Shown here: positions 19,314 to 27,482 of the stretch, one piece after another
Layout: the number at the start of each line of letters is the position of its first letter
How positions within the stretch are numbered: the first letter of the stretch is position 1
Assembly: GCF_000012825.1 (NCBI RefSeq)
Contig: NC_009614.1
Location: forward strand, 3,472,001 to 3,536,000
Direction of reading: 5' to 3'
Source: Phocaeicola vulgatus ATCC 8482
GTDB taxonomy: Bacteria > Bacteroidota > Bacteroidia > Bacteroidales > Bacteroidaceae
Length of the DNA stretch: 64,000 nucleotides
Position numbers and translations under genes: made by a program
Notes under the pieces: model-generated
Told to the model about the DNA's origin: nothing
Databases searched by the model: none
Seen by the model: only the letters and a program-made list of their open reading frames with translations

Positions 19314-20150
19314 ATGGAATATCACTTACGTACTAAATTGAATGGAAATATAGCAATGACTTCCTGTTTCCATGAAAACTCCTTTTTGCAGTGTGACAGG
19401 AGTCTTTATAAATTTATATGGGTGCGGCATGGAGCGTTGGATGTGGAAGTGGATCATGTGGTGATGCATCTGGAAAAAGAGGAAATGATTTCGCTTACTC
19501 CTTTGCATCATGTGCAGATAAGGGGAGTGGACGGTGAATACCTCACTTTTTTATTCAATAGTAACTTTTATTGTATTTACGGGCATGACAGCGAGGTGTC
19601 TTGTAACGGATTCCTGTTTAACGGTTCTTCCCGTGTCATGCGTTTGAAGCTTTCGCCTTCCCAGTCGGCCCGTCTTGACAGTATTGTCGATATTTTCAGG
19701 GGGGAGTGTGGAATACAAGACAACTTGCAGGAAGAAATGTTGCGTATTATTCTGAAACGTTTCATTATCACTTGTACCCGCATAGCCCGTGAAAAGTTTG
19801 ATGTGGACCCGGGACGTGAGAACATGTTTGATGTGATTCGTCAGTTTTATGTACTGGTTGACAGTCATTTTAAGGAGAAGAAGCAAGTACAGGATTATGC
19901 TGATATGTTGTGCCGTTCTCCCAAGACTATTTCTAATCTCTTTTCCCTTTACGGACTTTCTTCTCCTTTGCGTGTCATTCATGAACGCGTGGATGCGGAA
20001 GCCAAGCGCTTGTTGCTTTATACGGGTAAGAGTGCGAAAGAAATCAGTGAGATTCTGGGATTTGAGGATTTGGCTACGTTCAGCCGTTTCTTTAAGAAAA
20101 TGAACAAGGAGAGCCTTTCGGAATACCGGAAAAGAGAGAAGCGGGAATAA
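19314..20150 (+). CDS. AraC-family transcriptional regulator
   Basis: 278 residues. The N-terminal half (about 1-165) is a cupin-like sensing domain without an obvious sugar signature; the C-terminal part (about 180-278) has two helix-turn-helix motifs, the second (AKEISEILGFEDLATFSRFF) matching the AraC consensus. It contains several Cys (in TSCFHENSFLQC, FYCIYG and VSCNG). The next gene, 83 bases on, encodes an RclC-like protein; in E. coli an AraC-type redox sensor, RclR, controls rclC. The N-terminus does not look like E. coli RclR to me, so any shared role would be analogy. Its stop codon overlaps a direct repeat that may be its own operator. Confidence 0.88.
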   Translation: MEYHLRTKLNGNIAMTSCFHENSFLQCDRSLYKFIWVRHGALDVEVDHVVMHLEKEEMISLTPLHHVQIRGVDGEYLTFLFNSNFYCIYGHDSEVSCNGFLFNGSSRVMRLKLSPSQSARLDSIVDIFRGECGIQDNLQEEMLRIILKRFIITCTRIAREKFDVDPGRENMFDVIRQFYVLVDSHFKEKKQVQDYADMLCRSPKTISNLFSLYGLSSPLRVIHERVDAEAKRLLLYTGKSAKEISEILGFEDLATFSRFFKKMNKESLSEYRKREKRE

Positions 20151-20177
20151 TTGCCAACCTATATGGGGAAATTGCCA
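20149..20177 (+). promoter_or_regulatory. Direct repeat, likely AraC-type operator for the rclC-like gene
   Basis: AATTGCCA occurs at 20149-20156 and again at 20170-20177, exactly 21 bp apart, which places both copies on the same DNA face. AraC-family dimers bind such direct repeats. A GACCTTTGC box at 20201-20209, close to the -7 consensus, follows, so the repeat sits where an activator would contact RNA polymerase. The first copy overlaps the AraC stop codon. Confidence 0.6.
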
Positions 20178-20233
20178 TTTACCGGAGGGGGAAAACCACC
20201 GACCTTTGCACCAGGAAGTTAAATCTTTTAATA

Positions 20234-20833
20234 ATGAAAGCAATGATGGCAAAATTAAAATCTCTGTTTGTTGCGTTTTTAACAATAGCAGCATCTGCCC
20301 AAAAACTGGGTATCAATCTTATCCGTGTGGCAATCCTTGTAATTTTTGTATGGATTGGTGGTCTGAAATTCTGGAACTATGAAGCCGAAGGAATTGTGCC
20401 TTTTGTGGCGAACAGTCCCTTTATGAGTTTCTTTTATACCAAGGACGCTCCTGAATATAAAGAATATAAGCTGAAAGAAGGCGAACTCGATGAAACGAAG
20501 CACCTGTGGCATGAAGAGAACAATACTTATGGGTTCTCTCATGGATTGGGTATTTTGATTATGGGGATCGGTATCTTGACGTTTTTAGGCATCTTCTCTC
20601 CGAAAACCGGTTTGGTGGGGGCCGGACTGGCTATTGTCATGACATTGGGCACTTTGTCTTTCCTTGTAACAACGCCCGAGGTGTGGGTCCCCGATTTGGG
20701 AAGTGGCGAACAGGGATTCCCTTTGCTGACGGGCGCCGGTCGTCTGGTCATTAAGGATATTGCTATTCTAGCAGGAGCTGTTGTCGTTCTTTCGGATAGT
20801 GCGGGAAGGGTATTGAACCAGTTGAAAAAGTAA
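20234..20833 (+). CDS. RclC/YkgB-like DUF417 inner-membrane protein
   Basis: 199 residues with four hydrophobic segments. Blocks match E. coli RclC as I recall it: PFVANSP(F)MSFFY, NNTYGFSHGLG, TLSFLVTTPEVWVP and GAGRLVIKDIA. In E. coli RclC belongs to the reactive-chlorine resistance regulon, where its exact role is not settled. The neighbouring AraC regulator suggests similar control here, and a role against host oxidants is inferred. An alternative start a few codons downstream (MAKLK) is possible. No RclA or RclB homologue is present nearby. The gap to the next gene (20834-21154) holds no gene. Confidence 0.85.
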   Translation: MKAMMAKLKSLFVAFLTIAASAQKLGINLIRVAILVIFVWIGGLKFWNYEAEGIVPFVANSPFMSFFYTKDAPEYKEYKLKEGELDETKHLWHEENNTYGFSHGLGILIMGIGILTFLGIFSPKTGLVGAGLAIVMTLGTLSFLVTTPEVWVPDLGSGEQGFPLLTGAGRLVIKDIAILAGAVVVLSDSAGRVLNQLKK

Positions 20834-21060
20834 AGTTGGAAAGACCGGTCACGGACATGCTCTTTTATAGGGGGGGTATATGGATGCATTCCGGCGAGAG
20901 GCAAGTATTTCCTGCAAGACATAAATATCTATGAGGCAAGTTGCATCCTGTGTCATCTTGCTGTCTGTCAGCTATTGATAATGAATGCAAATTTGGCAGA
21001 TTCTGCGGTTAACCCCTGTTAAGTGCTTATCTGTCTGTGTTAAAAGAGGAAAAAAAACTC

Positions 21061-21092
21061 TGACAAACGGTACAACCGTACAATATTTGTCA
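21061..21092 (+). promoter_or_regulatory. Nested inverted repeats over the htrA promoter
   Basis: Outer arms TGACAAA (21061-21067) and TTTGTCA (21086-21092) are perfect reverse complements; inside them ACGGT (21067-21071) and ACCGT (21075-21079) form a second dyad. The right outer arm overlaps a -7-like ATATTTG, so a bound regulator would block or position polymerase. The htrA start is 63 bases downstream. The rest of the 20834-21154 gap has no gene. Confidence 0.6.
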
Positions 21093-21154
21093 TTACATTA
21101 GCGTCATAAATGTTAAACCAAACTTGAAATTAACAAATTAATAGATATTAAGTT

Positions 21155-22678
21155 ATGAAACAAGCAACTAAAATGGTACTAGGCGCAGCAGCAATTGTAG
21201 CAGTCAGCGCAGGTGTAGCAGGAGTAACGGCTTATTCTATGTTGAAACCCGAGCCAAACAAAAGCGTGGCTTTTAATGATGTGTTCCAACAAAATCCGAA
21301 TACAAGACTCGCCGCGTTGGACGCCACTCAAATGCAACCGGTGGATTTGACTCAGGCAGCGGAAAATTCAGTGCATGCAGTAGTTCATATAAAGTCAACT
21401 CAAGAATCAAAGACTCAGACGGTTACCGTTCGTGATCCGTTCTATGATTTCTTTGGTGATATTTTTGGAAATGGCAGAGGCGGCGGTCAGCAGCGTCAGG
21501 TGCAGACTCCTGAAAGAGTGGGATTCGGTTCCGGAGTGATCATCTCGAAAGATGGATATATTGTAACGAATAACCATGTAATCGATAATGCTGATGTGAT
21601 CAGTGTCAAACTGAATGACGGACGTGAATACAAGGGACGTGTAATCGGCACAGACCCCAGCACGGATTTAGCGTTGGTTAAAATTGAAGCGGATGAGCTT
21701 CCTACGATTCCCGTGGGCAATTCGGAGGCTTTGAAAGTAGGTGAGTGGGTATTGGCTGTGGGTAATCCCTTTAATATGACTTCTACGGTAACAGCCGGTA
21801 TTGTGAGTGCCAAAGCCCGTTCTTTAGGGGTATATAATAATGGTGTGGAATCTTTCATCCAGACAGATGCTGCGATCAACCAAGGCAACAGTGGTGGTGC
21901 ATTGGTGAATGCAAGGGGTGAACTGGTAGGTATCAATTCCGTACTTTATTCACCTACAGGAGCTTATTCGGGTTATGGGTTTGCTATTCCAACCAGTATT
22001 ATGACGAAAGTTATAGCCGACTTGAAAGAATATGGAACCGTTCAGCGTGCGGTATTGGGCATCAAGGGTACTCCGATTAATGATGACCAGCAGATGATGC
22101 CGGAAGAAATCAAGAAGAAGGTGAAGGAACTGGGCGCCACCGACGGTGTGTTGATTGCTGAGATAATTGAGGGAGGTTCTGCGGCCGGCAACTTGGAAGT
22201 AGATGATGTCATTATCGGTATTGACGGAAAACGTGTGAAGAACTTTGCTGAGTTGCAGGAGGGGTTGGCTAAACACCGTCCGGGTGACAAAGTAACCGTC
22301 AAGGTGTTGCGTGACAAGAAAGAAAAGGATATCGAGATGACCTTGAAGAATGCACAGGGAACAACGAAAGTGGTGAAGAGTGCGGGCATGGATATCTTGG
22401 GCGCAGCATTCCGTGAAGTTCCTCAGGAATTGAAGAGACAATTGAATTTGGGATATGGTGTGGAAGTCACAGGTGTGACAGACGGTAAGATGAAGGCTGC
22501 CGGTATCCGTAAAGGCTTCATCATCCTGAAGGCAAATGGACAACCTGTCAAATCAGTAAATGATTTGGAAGATGTGCTGAAAGCTGCTACCCAGTCACCG
22601 GATCAGGTATTGTTCCTGAGTGGTATGTTCCCATCAGGTAAACGTGCGAACTATGCAGTGGATTTGACACAGGAATAA
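21155..22678 (+). CDS. HtrA/DegQ-type periplasmic serine protease
   Basis: 507 residues with an N-terminal signal anchor (about 5-29). The trypsin-like domain carries the triad His141 (TNNHVID), Asp171 (STDLALV) and Ser246 (GNSGGAL). Two PDZ domains follow (about 290-390 and 410-500). Do-type proteases degrade or refold damaged envelope proteins. A Gly/Gln/Arg-rich loop (about 105-117) resembles the LA loop of DegP/DegQ. It is a single-gene unit with its own promoter dyad and terminator, upstream of the primary sigma gene. DegP or DegQ subtype cannot be decided by eye. Confidence 0.93.
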   Translation: MKQATKMVLGAAAIVAVSAGVAGVTAYSMLKPEPNKSVAFNDVFQQNPNTRLAALDATQMQPVDLTQAAENSVHAVVHIKSTQESKTQTVTVRDPFYDFFGDIFGNGRGGGQQRQVQTPERVGFGSGVIISKDGYIVTNNHVIDNADVISVKLNDGREYKGRVIGTDPSTDLALVKIEADELPTIPVGNSEALKVGEWVLAVGNPFNMTSTVTAGIVSAKARSLGVYNNGVESFIQTDAAINQGNSGGALVNARGELVGINSVLYSPTGAYSGYGFAIPTSIMTKVIADLKEYGTVQRAVLGIKGTPINDDQQMMPEEIKKKVKELGATDGVLIAEIIEGGSAAGNLEVDDVIIGIDGKRVKNFAELQEGLAKHRPGDKVTVKVLRDKKEKDIEMTLKNAQGTTKVVKSAGMDILGAAFREVPQELKRQLNLGYGVEVTGVTDGKMKAAGIRKGFIILKANGQPVKSVNDLEDVLKAATQSPDQVLFLSGMFPSGKRANYAVDLTQE

Positions 22679-22719
22679 GAAGATTTTTAAGGTAGAAAGT
22701 TTCAATAGGTAAAGTTTAG

Positions 22720-22757
22720 AGGATGCACGGTAAGGGTTACTTCCGTGCATCCTGATT
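22720..22757 (+). terminator. Intrinsic terminator after htrA
   Basis: AGGATGCACGG (22720-22730) pairs perfectly with CCGTGCATCCT (22743-22753), followed by GATTTTA. Confidence 0.85.
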
Positions 22758-22885
22758 TTATAGTCAAACAGGACTGATAACCTTATTTTCGCAAAATATT
22801 TAGGAAAAGAAGGACAAAGATAGTCTTTTTTGATTTATTAGCTAATATTTTTCAAACAAAAATGGATGTATTCCATTTAATGTTG

Positions 22886-22893
22886 TAAATTTG
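22886..22893 (+). promoter_or_regulatory. -7 box of the primary sigma factor gene
   Basis: TAAATTTG followed by C is a full match to TAnnTTTG and lies 24 bases before the start codon, giving a very short leader. Confidence 0.65.
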
Positions 22894-22917
22894 CATCCCA
22901 AATTTGTTTTATAGAGA

Positions 22918-23778
22918 ATGAGACAATTAAAGATTACCAAAAGTATCACTAACCGAGAGAGCGCATCTCTGGATAAGTATTTACAGGAAATAGGCCGTGA
23001 AGACCTGATTACTGTAGAGGAAGAGGTAGAGCTCGCTCAGCGTATCCGTAAAGGCGACCGGGTAGCATTGGAAAAACTGACACGTGCCAACTTGCGTTTC
23101 GTCGTGTCTGTAGCCAAGCAGTATCAAAATCAGGGGTTAAGTCTTCCTGACTTGATTAATGAAGGCAACCTGGGATTGATTAAAGCAGCCGAAAAGTTCG
23201 ATGAAACCCGAGGCTTCAAGTTTATCAGTTACGCCGTATGGTGGATTCGTCAGTCTATTCTCCAGGCATTGGCAGAACAGTCACGTATTGTCCGTTTGCC
23301 GTTGAATCAGGTAGGCTCGTTGAACAAGATCAGCAAAGCCTTCTCTAAATTCGAACAGGAAAACGAACGTCGTCCTTCTCCGGAAGAACTGGCCGATGAA
23401 CTGGAAATACCTGTAGACAAAATCTCGGACACGTTGAAGGTTTCAGGACGCCACATTTCTGTAGACGCTCCTTTTGTGGAAGGAGAAGACAACAGCTTGC
23501 TGGATGTGCTTGTGAACGACGACTCGCCTATGGCAGACCGTTCCTTGGTTAATGAGTCACTTGCGAGGGAAATTGATAGAGCACTCTCTACGCTGACCGA
23601 AAGGGAGAAGGATATTATCCAGATGTTTTTCGGTATTAATACGCAGGAAATGACGTTGGAAGAAATCGGCGATAAATTCGGCCTCACTCGTGAGCGCGTA
23701 CGCCAGATTAAAGAGAAAGCCATTAGAAGATTGAGACAAAATTCGCGTAGCAAGCTGCTTAAGTCTTATTTAGGGTAA
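22918..23778 (+). CDS. rpoD: Primary sigma-70 factor RpoD
   Basis: 286 residues. Region 1.2 ([10 protein letters not shown]), region 2 with the conserved [27 protein letters not shown] and [15 protein letters not shown] blocks, region 3 and region 4 with [18 protein letters not shown] are all present. Long region 1.1 and the non-conserved insert of E. coli RpoD are missing, as is normal for the Bacteroidota housekeeping sigma factor. It directs RNA polymerase to the TAnnTTTG promoters seen throughout this window. It has its own promoter and a strong terminator. It could in principle be an alternative RpoD-like factor, but its length and region 4 match the primary type. Confidence 0.93.
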   Translation: MRQLKITKSITNRESASLDKYLQEIGREDLITVEEEVELAQRIRKGDRVALEKLTRANLRFVVSVAKQYQNQGLSLPDLINEGNLGLIKAAEKFDETRGFKFISYAVWWIRQSILQALAEQSRIVRLPLNQVGSLNKISKAFSKFEQENERRPSPEELADELEIPVDKISDTLKVSGRHISVDAPFVEGEDNSLLDVLVNDDSPMADRSLVNESLAREIDRALSTLTEREKDIIQMFFGINTQEMTLEEIGDKFGLTRERVRQIKEKAIRRLRQNSRSKLLKSYLG

Positions 23779-23803
23779 GAAAGATTCGGTTTCCGAAAAG
23801 AAA

Positions 23804-23846
23804 ACAAAGCACAAGATGGAAGGTTGCTTCCGTCTTGTGCTTTTGT
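23804..23846 (+). terminator. Intrinsic terminator after rpoD
   Basis: A long stem pairs ACAAAGCACAAGATGGAAG with CTTCCGTCTTGTGCTTTTGT around loop GTTG, with one bulge and one wobble pair; the A-rich 5' side and T-rich 3' side are typical. Confidence 0.85.
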
Positions 23847-23874
23847 TCATAATATACCAATAATGCCTATCGGC

Positions 23875-23920
23875 TGCACTATGTGCCGTATGGTAATGGG
23901 CACATCAGCAAATTATTATA
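23875..23920. repeat. Short GTGCC/GGCAC inverted-repeat element
   Basis: ATGTGCC and GGCACAT form a dyad here, followed by AGCAAATTATTA. The pieces resemble the elements at 3993-4088 and 27417-27480, suggesting one dispersed family, here shortened. Confidence 0.4.
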
Positions 23921-23999
23921 GTTAATTAATCTATTACTTTTTCGTATTTGTCCGTAAATAACTACTTTTGTCCTCTAATAAAATTATAAAATTAGAATT

Positions 24000-24395
24000 A
24001 TGAAATCCATAAAGATTCTGTGCTCTTTATTATTGGTACTGACGGTATGCTCGGCATTCTCATTGAAAGGAAGTAAATCTGTTTATATAGTAGGCGTATC
24101 CGCATCGTTTACAGATTCATTGGTTTATTTCACGGAAATCCAGTTGCTGGACAGTGTGAGGCTGGATAAGAATAAGATGTTGCCGGAACGCTCACAATAC
24201 AGTTATCAGCTGAAAAATTATCTGGAAAACGAGGAAGGGCTGACGAACCGTACTTGCTTTGTTTATTTCTCGAACAGCAGAAAGAAACTGCAGAAGACCA
24301 TCAACAAGATGAAGACCAAGTATCAAAAAGGAAAGACCTTGCTGATTCGCGAAGTGAACCCCAATGCATTCAAGTTCAAGAAACCGGAAGAGTAA
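24000..24395 (+). CDS. Small exported protein of unknown function
   Basis: 131 residues with a signal peptide (about 1-20, ending CSAFS). The mature part is rich in Lys and Tyr, mixed alpha/beta, with no motif I recognise. A TACTTTTG box at 23963-23970 matches the -7 consensus 30 bases before the start. It ends 10 bases before the clostripain-family lipoprotein gene, so the two are likely one transcript. Function unknown. Confidence 0.7.
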   Translation: MKSIKILCSLLLVLTVCSAFSLKGSKSVYIVGVSASFTDSLVYFTEIQLLDSVRLDKNKMLPERSQYSYQLKNYLENEEGLTNRTCFVYFSNSRKKLQKTINKMKTKYQKGKTLLIREVNPNAFKFKKPEE

Positions 24396-24405
24396 TCCTT
24401 TTCTT

Positions 24406-25668
24406 ATGAAAAAGATTCTATTTCTATTCTTGGCAGCCTGCTTTTTCTTCTCTTGTGAGAAGGAAACAATCGTGATTCCTCAGCAACATGCCGGAAGAAC
24501 GGTTCTGGCATTCTTTTGGGCGGATAACAGTTTGAATTCCAGTTTGCGTGATAATATTCAGACGATGATGCAAGGACTTCAGGCTATGAAGGATTCGGCT
24601 GCTTTATTGGTATATTGGGATGGTGAGGCTTCGGATATCAGTTGGCCGGAGCCTTGTATCGTAGAATATGTAACCAATGGTCAGGGGGGGATCAACAGCC
24701 TGTCTAAAGGAACGATAGATGCAATGATGGCTGATAAGAATACATCTATCTATGATTTGATTGGTATTGGTAACATCAGAAAAAAATATCCCCCTCAGAC
24801 ATCAACGGAGAAAACCGTCATGCAGACAGTGATAGGTGATATGATGAGTGCTTACCCGTCGGAAAGTTATGGAATAATCTTTGGATCTCACGGTTCGGGA
24901 TGGTTGCCCACTATTACCGGCACCCGTTCTATAGGACAAGATGGCGGGCGGTATTCCAGTGACACAGCGTTGATACCGGAATTGGCGGAAGTGTTGCGTA
25001 CGGTAAATCCTCAAAAGTTTGATTTTGTCTTGTTTGATGCGTGTATGATGGGGTGTGCCGAGGTGTATTATGAGCTGAAGGATGCTGCCAGATACTGTAT
25101 CGCTTCTGTACTTGATATACCGGCAGCCGGATTTCCTTATGCAAGTGTGATGCCTTATTTGTATGAAAATGCGATCAAGGATTATTTGGAGCCAATCTGT
25201 AAAGATTATATAGATTATTATAACTATATTGGTTGGGGAACCATTTCGGCAGTGGATTGCAATCAGATGGAAGGCTTGGCGGAAGCGGTCAGAAGTGTGA
25301 TTTTGTCCAATCAGGATAGCCTGAAGAACGTGGATACAGCTGATTTGCAGCAATATGGCAAAGGCAGCAGCAGCTTCAAAGGATATGCCTATGATATGTT
25401 ACAGTTTATTGGAAAATTGTGTGGAGGAATGGCTCCGGACGATTTTACGCAACAATTAAAGAAGACGGTCATTTATACAGATTATACTCATGATCCCACC
25501 TCATCCTTGTACAGAATAGATGGGGATAACTACAGTGGAATGGGTATGTATATCCCCAATTCATTCACCACTCCCAAATATTTGCTTTGGAACAATTATT
25601 TCAAGTCTTCCATAGCGTGGTATCATGCATCCGGATGGGCTGAAACGGAATCTATTTGGGGGAATTGA
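24406..25668 (+). CDS. Clostripain-family (C11) cysteine protease lipoprotein
   Basis: The frame opens at 24364 inside the previous gene, but the ATG at 24406 starts a clean lipoprotein signal: MKK, a hydrophobic core and lipid-acceptor Cys17 (FFFSC). That gives 420 residues. Catalytic His163 in GSHGSGW and Cys214 in FDACMMG match the clan CD dyad. C11 proteases cut after Arg or Lys and often need self-cleavage. The lipid anchor suggests an envelope or surface location. Its 3' end overlaps the convergent small lipoprotein gene by 17 bases. Substrate unknown. Confidence 0.88.
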   Translation: MKKILFLFLAACFFFSCEKETIVIPQQHAGRTVLAFFWADNSLNSSLRDNIQTMMQGLQAMKDSAALLVYWDGEASDISWPEPCIVEYVTNGQGGINSLSKGTIDAMMADKNTSIYDLIGIGNIRKKYPPQTSTEKTVMQTVIGDMMSAYPSESYGIIFGSHGSGWLPTITGTRSIGQDGGRYSSDTALIPELAEVLRTVNPQKFDFVLFDACMMGCAEVYYELKDAARYCIASVLDIPAAGFPYASVMPYLYENAIKDYLEPICKDYIDYYNYIGWGTISAVDCNQMEGLAEAVRSVILSNQDSLKNVDTADLQQYGKGSSSFKGYAYDMLQFIGKLCGGMAPDDFTQQLKKTVIYTDYTHDPTSSLYRIDGDNYSGMGMYIPNSFTTPKYLLWNNYFKSSIAWYHASGWAETESIWGN

Positions 25669-26050
25669 AGGAGAATGCAGCCAGTTGCCTTTTACTTGAT
25701 CCCGAATAATAGATATAGCGGATGGAAGTGCCGAATTTCCGGTATTCCTCCATTTCCACCGAGTTGTCTACTGCATCCTGCAGGGCTTGTTTAAAGGCGG
25801 CATAATGGGTGTTCATATAAGTGGCGTTGTCCAGTTCTCCTGTAACACTGTAGAAATAGCTCACACTATTATCTTTCTCATTATAACAGGTGCTGTCCAG
25901 TGTAATCGTTTCGTTCATGCGTGTGGGGCAGGACCGGTTGGTCTTTTCGGCTGTCTGTTTGAATTTACGGACTTGTGAACGGTGGTTATTATTACATCCT
26001 GCCAAAGTAAGGATACCTAGGGCCGCTATTATAACTGTTTCTCTTTTCAT
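25652..26050 (-). CDS. Small lipoprotein of unknown function
   Basis: 132 residues with a clear lipobox (LAGC at about 16-19) and an N/H-rich linker. The mature part has two Cys and a Tyr-rich end (RYIYYSG). No family recognised. It is convergent and slightly overlapping with the clostripain-family gene, and divergent from the Nramp gene. Confidence 0.7.
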   Translation of the reverse strand: MKRETVIIAALGILTLAGCNNNHRSQVRKFKQTAEKTNRSCPTRMNETITLDSTCYNEKDNSVSYFYSVTGELDNATYMNTHYAAFKQALQDAVDNSVEMEEYRKFGTSIRYIYYSGSSKRQLAAFSFNSPK

Positions 26051-26123
26051 TATAAATCGGTATTTTGAAGCGAAAGTAAACTATAAGTTTGAACAAAGCA
26101 AATGGATTTTTGTTTTTTATTAG

Positions 26124-26138
26124 TAAGTTTGTGCAAAC
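26124..26138 (+). promoter_or_regulatory. Nramp promoter box with overlapping dyad
   Basis: TAAGTTTG (26124-26131) matches the -7 consensus 22 bases before the start codon. GTTTG-TG-CAAAC (26127-26138) is a perfect inverted repeat overlapping it and the expected start site, as a repressor operator would. Confidence 0.5.
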
Positions 26139-26152
26139 AAAAAAAGTAAAAC

Positions 26153-27406
26153 ATGTCTCGCATTATAGATGAATTAAAACGTACGGACCACAAGCGTTAT
26201 CTGGGTGGTCTTGATTTCTTTAAATATATTGGTCCCGGATTACTGGTTACTGTAGGTTTTATTGATCCGGGAAACTGGGCCTCGAATTTTGCGGCCGGTT
26301 CCGAATTTGGTTACGCGTTGTTGTGGGTGGTGACCTTGTCTACCATTATGTTGATTGTGTTGCAGCACAATGTGGCCCACCTGGGCATTGTGACGGGATT
26401 GTGCCTGAGTGAAGCAGCCACGCAGTATTGTCCCAAGTGGATATCCCGTCCCATTTTGGGCAGCGCGGTGCTGGCCTCCATATCCACTTCGCTGGCGGAG
26501 ATACTGGGAGGAGCCATTGCCTTGCAGATGCTTTTGGAAATTCCCATTGCCTGGGGATCTGTCCTTACTACGATGTTTGTCGTCATTATGCTTTTTTCCA
26601 ATTCATATAAAAAGATAGAAAGAGCCATCATTGCTTTTGTATCCGTAATCGGCCTTTCGTTTCTGTATGAGTTGTTTTTGGTGGATATTGACTGGCCTGT
26701 GGCGATCCGTTCCTGGGTGGTTCCTGAGATACCCCAGGGCAGTATGCTGATTATCATGAGCGTACTTGGGGCAGTGGTTATGCCACATAACCTTTTCTTG
26801 CATTCAGAGGTGATACAGAGCCACGAGTACAACAAGCAGGACGAGAGCTCCATTCGTAAAGTATTGAAATATGAATTCTATGATACTTTGTTCTCCATGA
26901 TTGTGGGATGGGCCATCAATAGTGCCATGATCTTACTGGCAGCCGCTACTTTCTTCCGTACCCGGACTCCGGTGGAAGAGTTGCAGCAGGCGAAGTCGTT
27001 GCTTGACCCGTTGCTGGGCAGCCATGCCGGAATCATCTTTGCCCTGGCATTGCTGATGGCGGGGATTTCCTCCACCATAACCAGTGGTATGGCGGCAGGT
27101 TCTATCTTTGCGGGTATTTTCGGTGAGTCTTATCATATCAAGGATATCCACTCTAAGGTCGGTATTTTGATTTCTTTGGGGATAGCATTGGTTCTTATCT
27201 TCTTTATTGAGAATCCCTTTTACGGACTTATCATTTCTCAGATGATTCTGAGTATCCAGCTGCCTTTCACGGTGTTCCTGCAAGTAGGACTGACCTCTTC
27301 CAAACGGGTGATGGGCAAATATGCCAACTCCCGGTGGAGTTCATTTGTGCTTTATACCATTGCGGTGATTGTCTCCGCATTGAATATCATGCTGTTGCTC
27401 AGTTGA
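26153..27406 (+). CDS. Nramp-family divalent metal transporter (MntH-like)
   Basis: 417 residues with about 11 TM segments. The metal-site motif DPGN is at 38-41 (GFIDPGNW) and the TM6 motif MPHNLFLHSEV lies near residue 210. Nramp proteins import Mn2+ or Fe2+ with protons across the inner membrane. It is a single-gene unit with a dyad over its promoter, so metal control is plausible. Mn versus Fe preference is not readable, and the DPGN plus MPHN pair argues against an Nramp-related Mg transporter. Confidence 0.9.
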   Translation: MSRIIDELKRTDHKRYLGGLDFFKYIGPGLLVTVGFIDPGNWASNFAAGSEFGYALLWVVTLSTIMLIVLQHNVAHLGIVTGLCLSEAATQYCPKWISRPILGSAVLASISTSLAEILGGAIALQMLLEIPIAWGSVLTTMFVVIMLFSNSYKKIERAIIAFVSVIGLSFLYELFLVDIDWPVAIRSWVVPEIPQGSMLIIMSVLGAVVMPHNLFLHSEVIQSHEYNKQDESSIRKVLKYEFYDTLFSMIVGWAINSAMILLAAATFFRTRTPVEELQQAKSLLDPLLGSHAGIIFALALLMAGISSTITSGMAAGSIFAGIFGESYHIKDIHSKVGILISLGIALVLIFFIENPFYGLIISQMILSIQLPFTVFLQVGLTSSKRVMGKYANSRWSSFVLYTIAVIVSALNIMLLLS

Positions 27407-27416
27407 ATAATGTGCG

Positions 27417-27480
27417 AATTTGCCCATGTGCCAATTGCCATGCGGGACCATAGCGCAGCACGTGGGCACATGGGCAAATT
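27417..27480. terminator. Two-way terminator between nramp and the antiporter gene (repeat family member)
   Basis: AATTTGCCCATGTGCC (27417-27432) pairs with GGCACATGGGCAAATT (27465-27480), a perfect 16-bp stem, followed by TTTTATTTCG. It ends just before the stop codon of the convergent antiporter gene. Confidence 0.8.
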
Positions 27481-27482
27481 TT

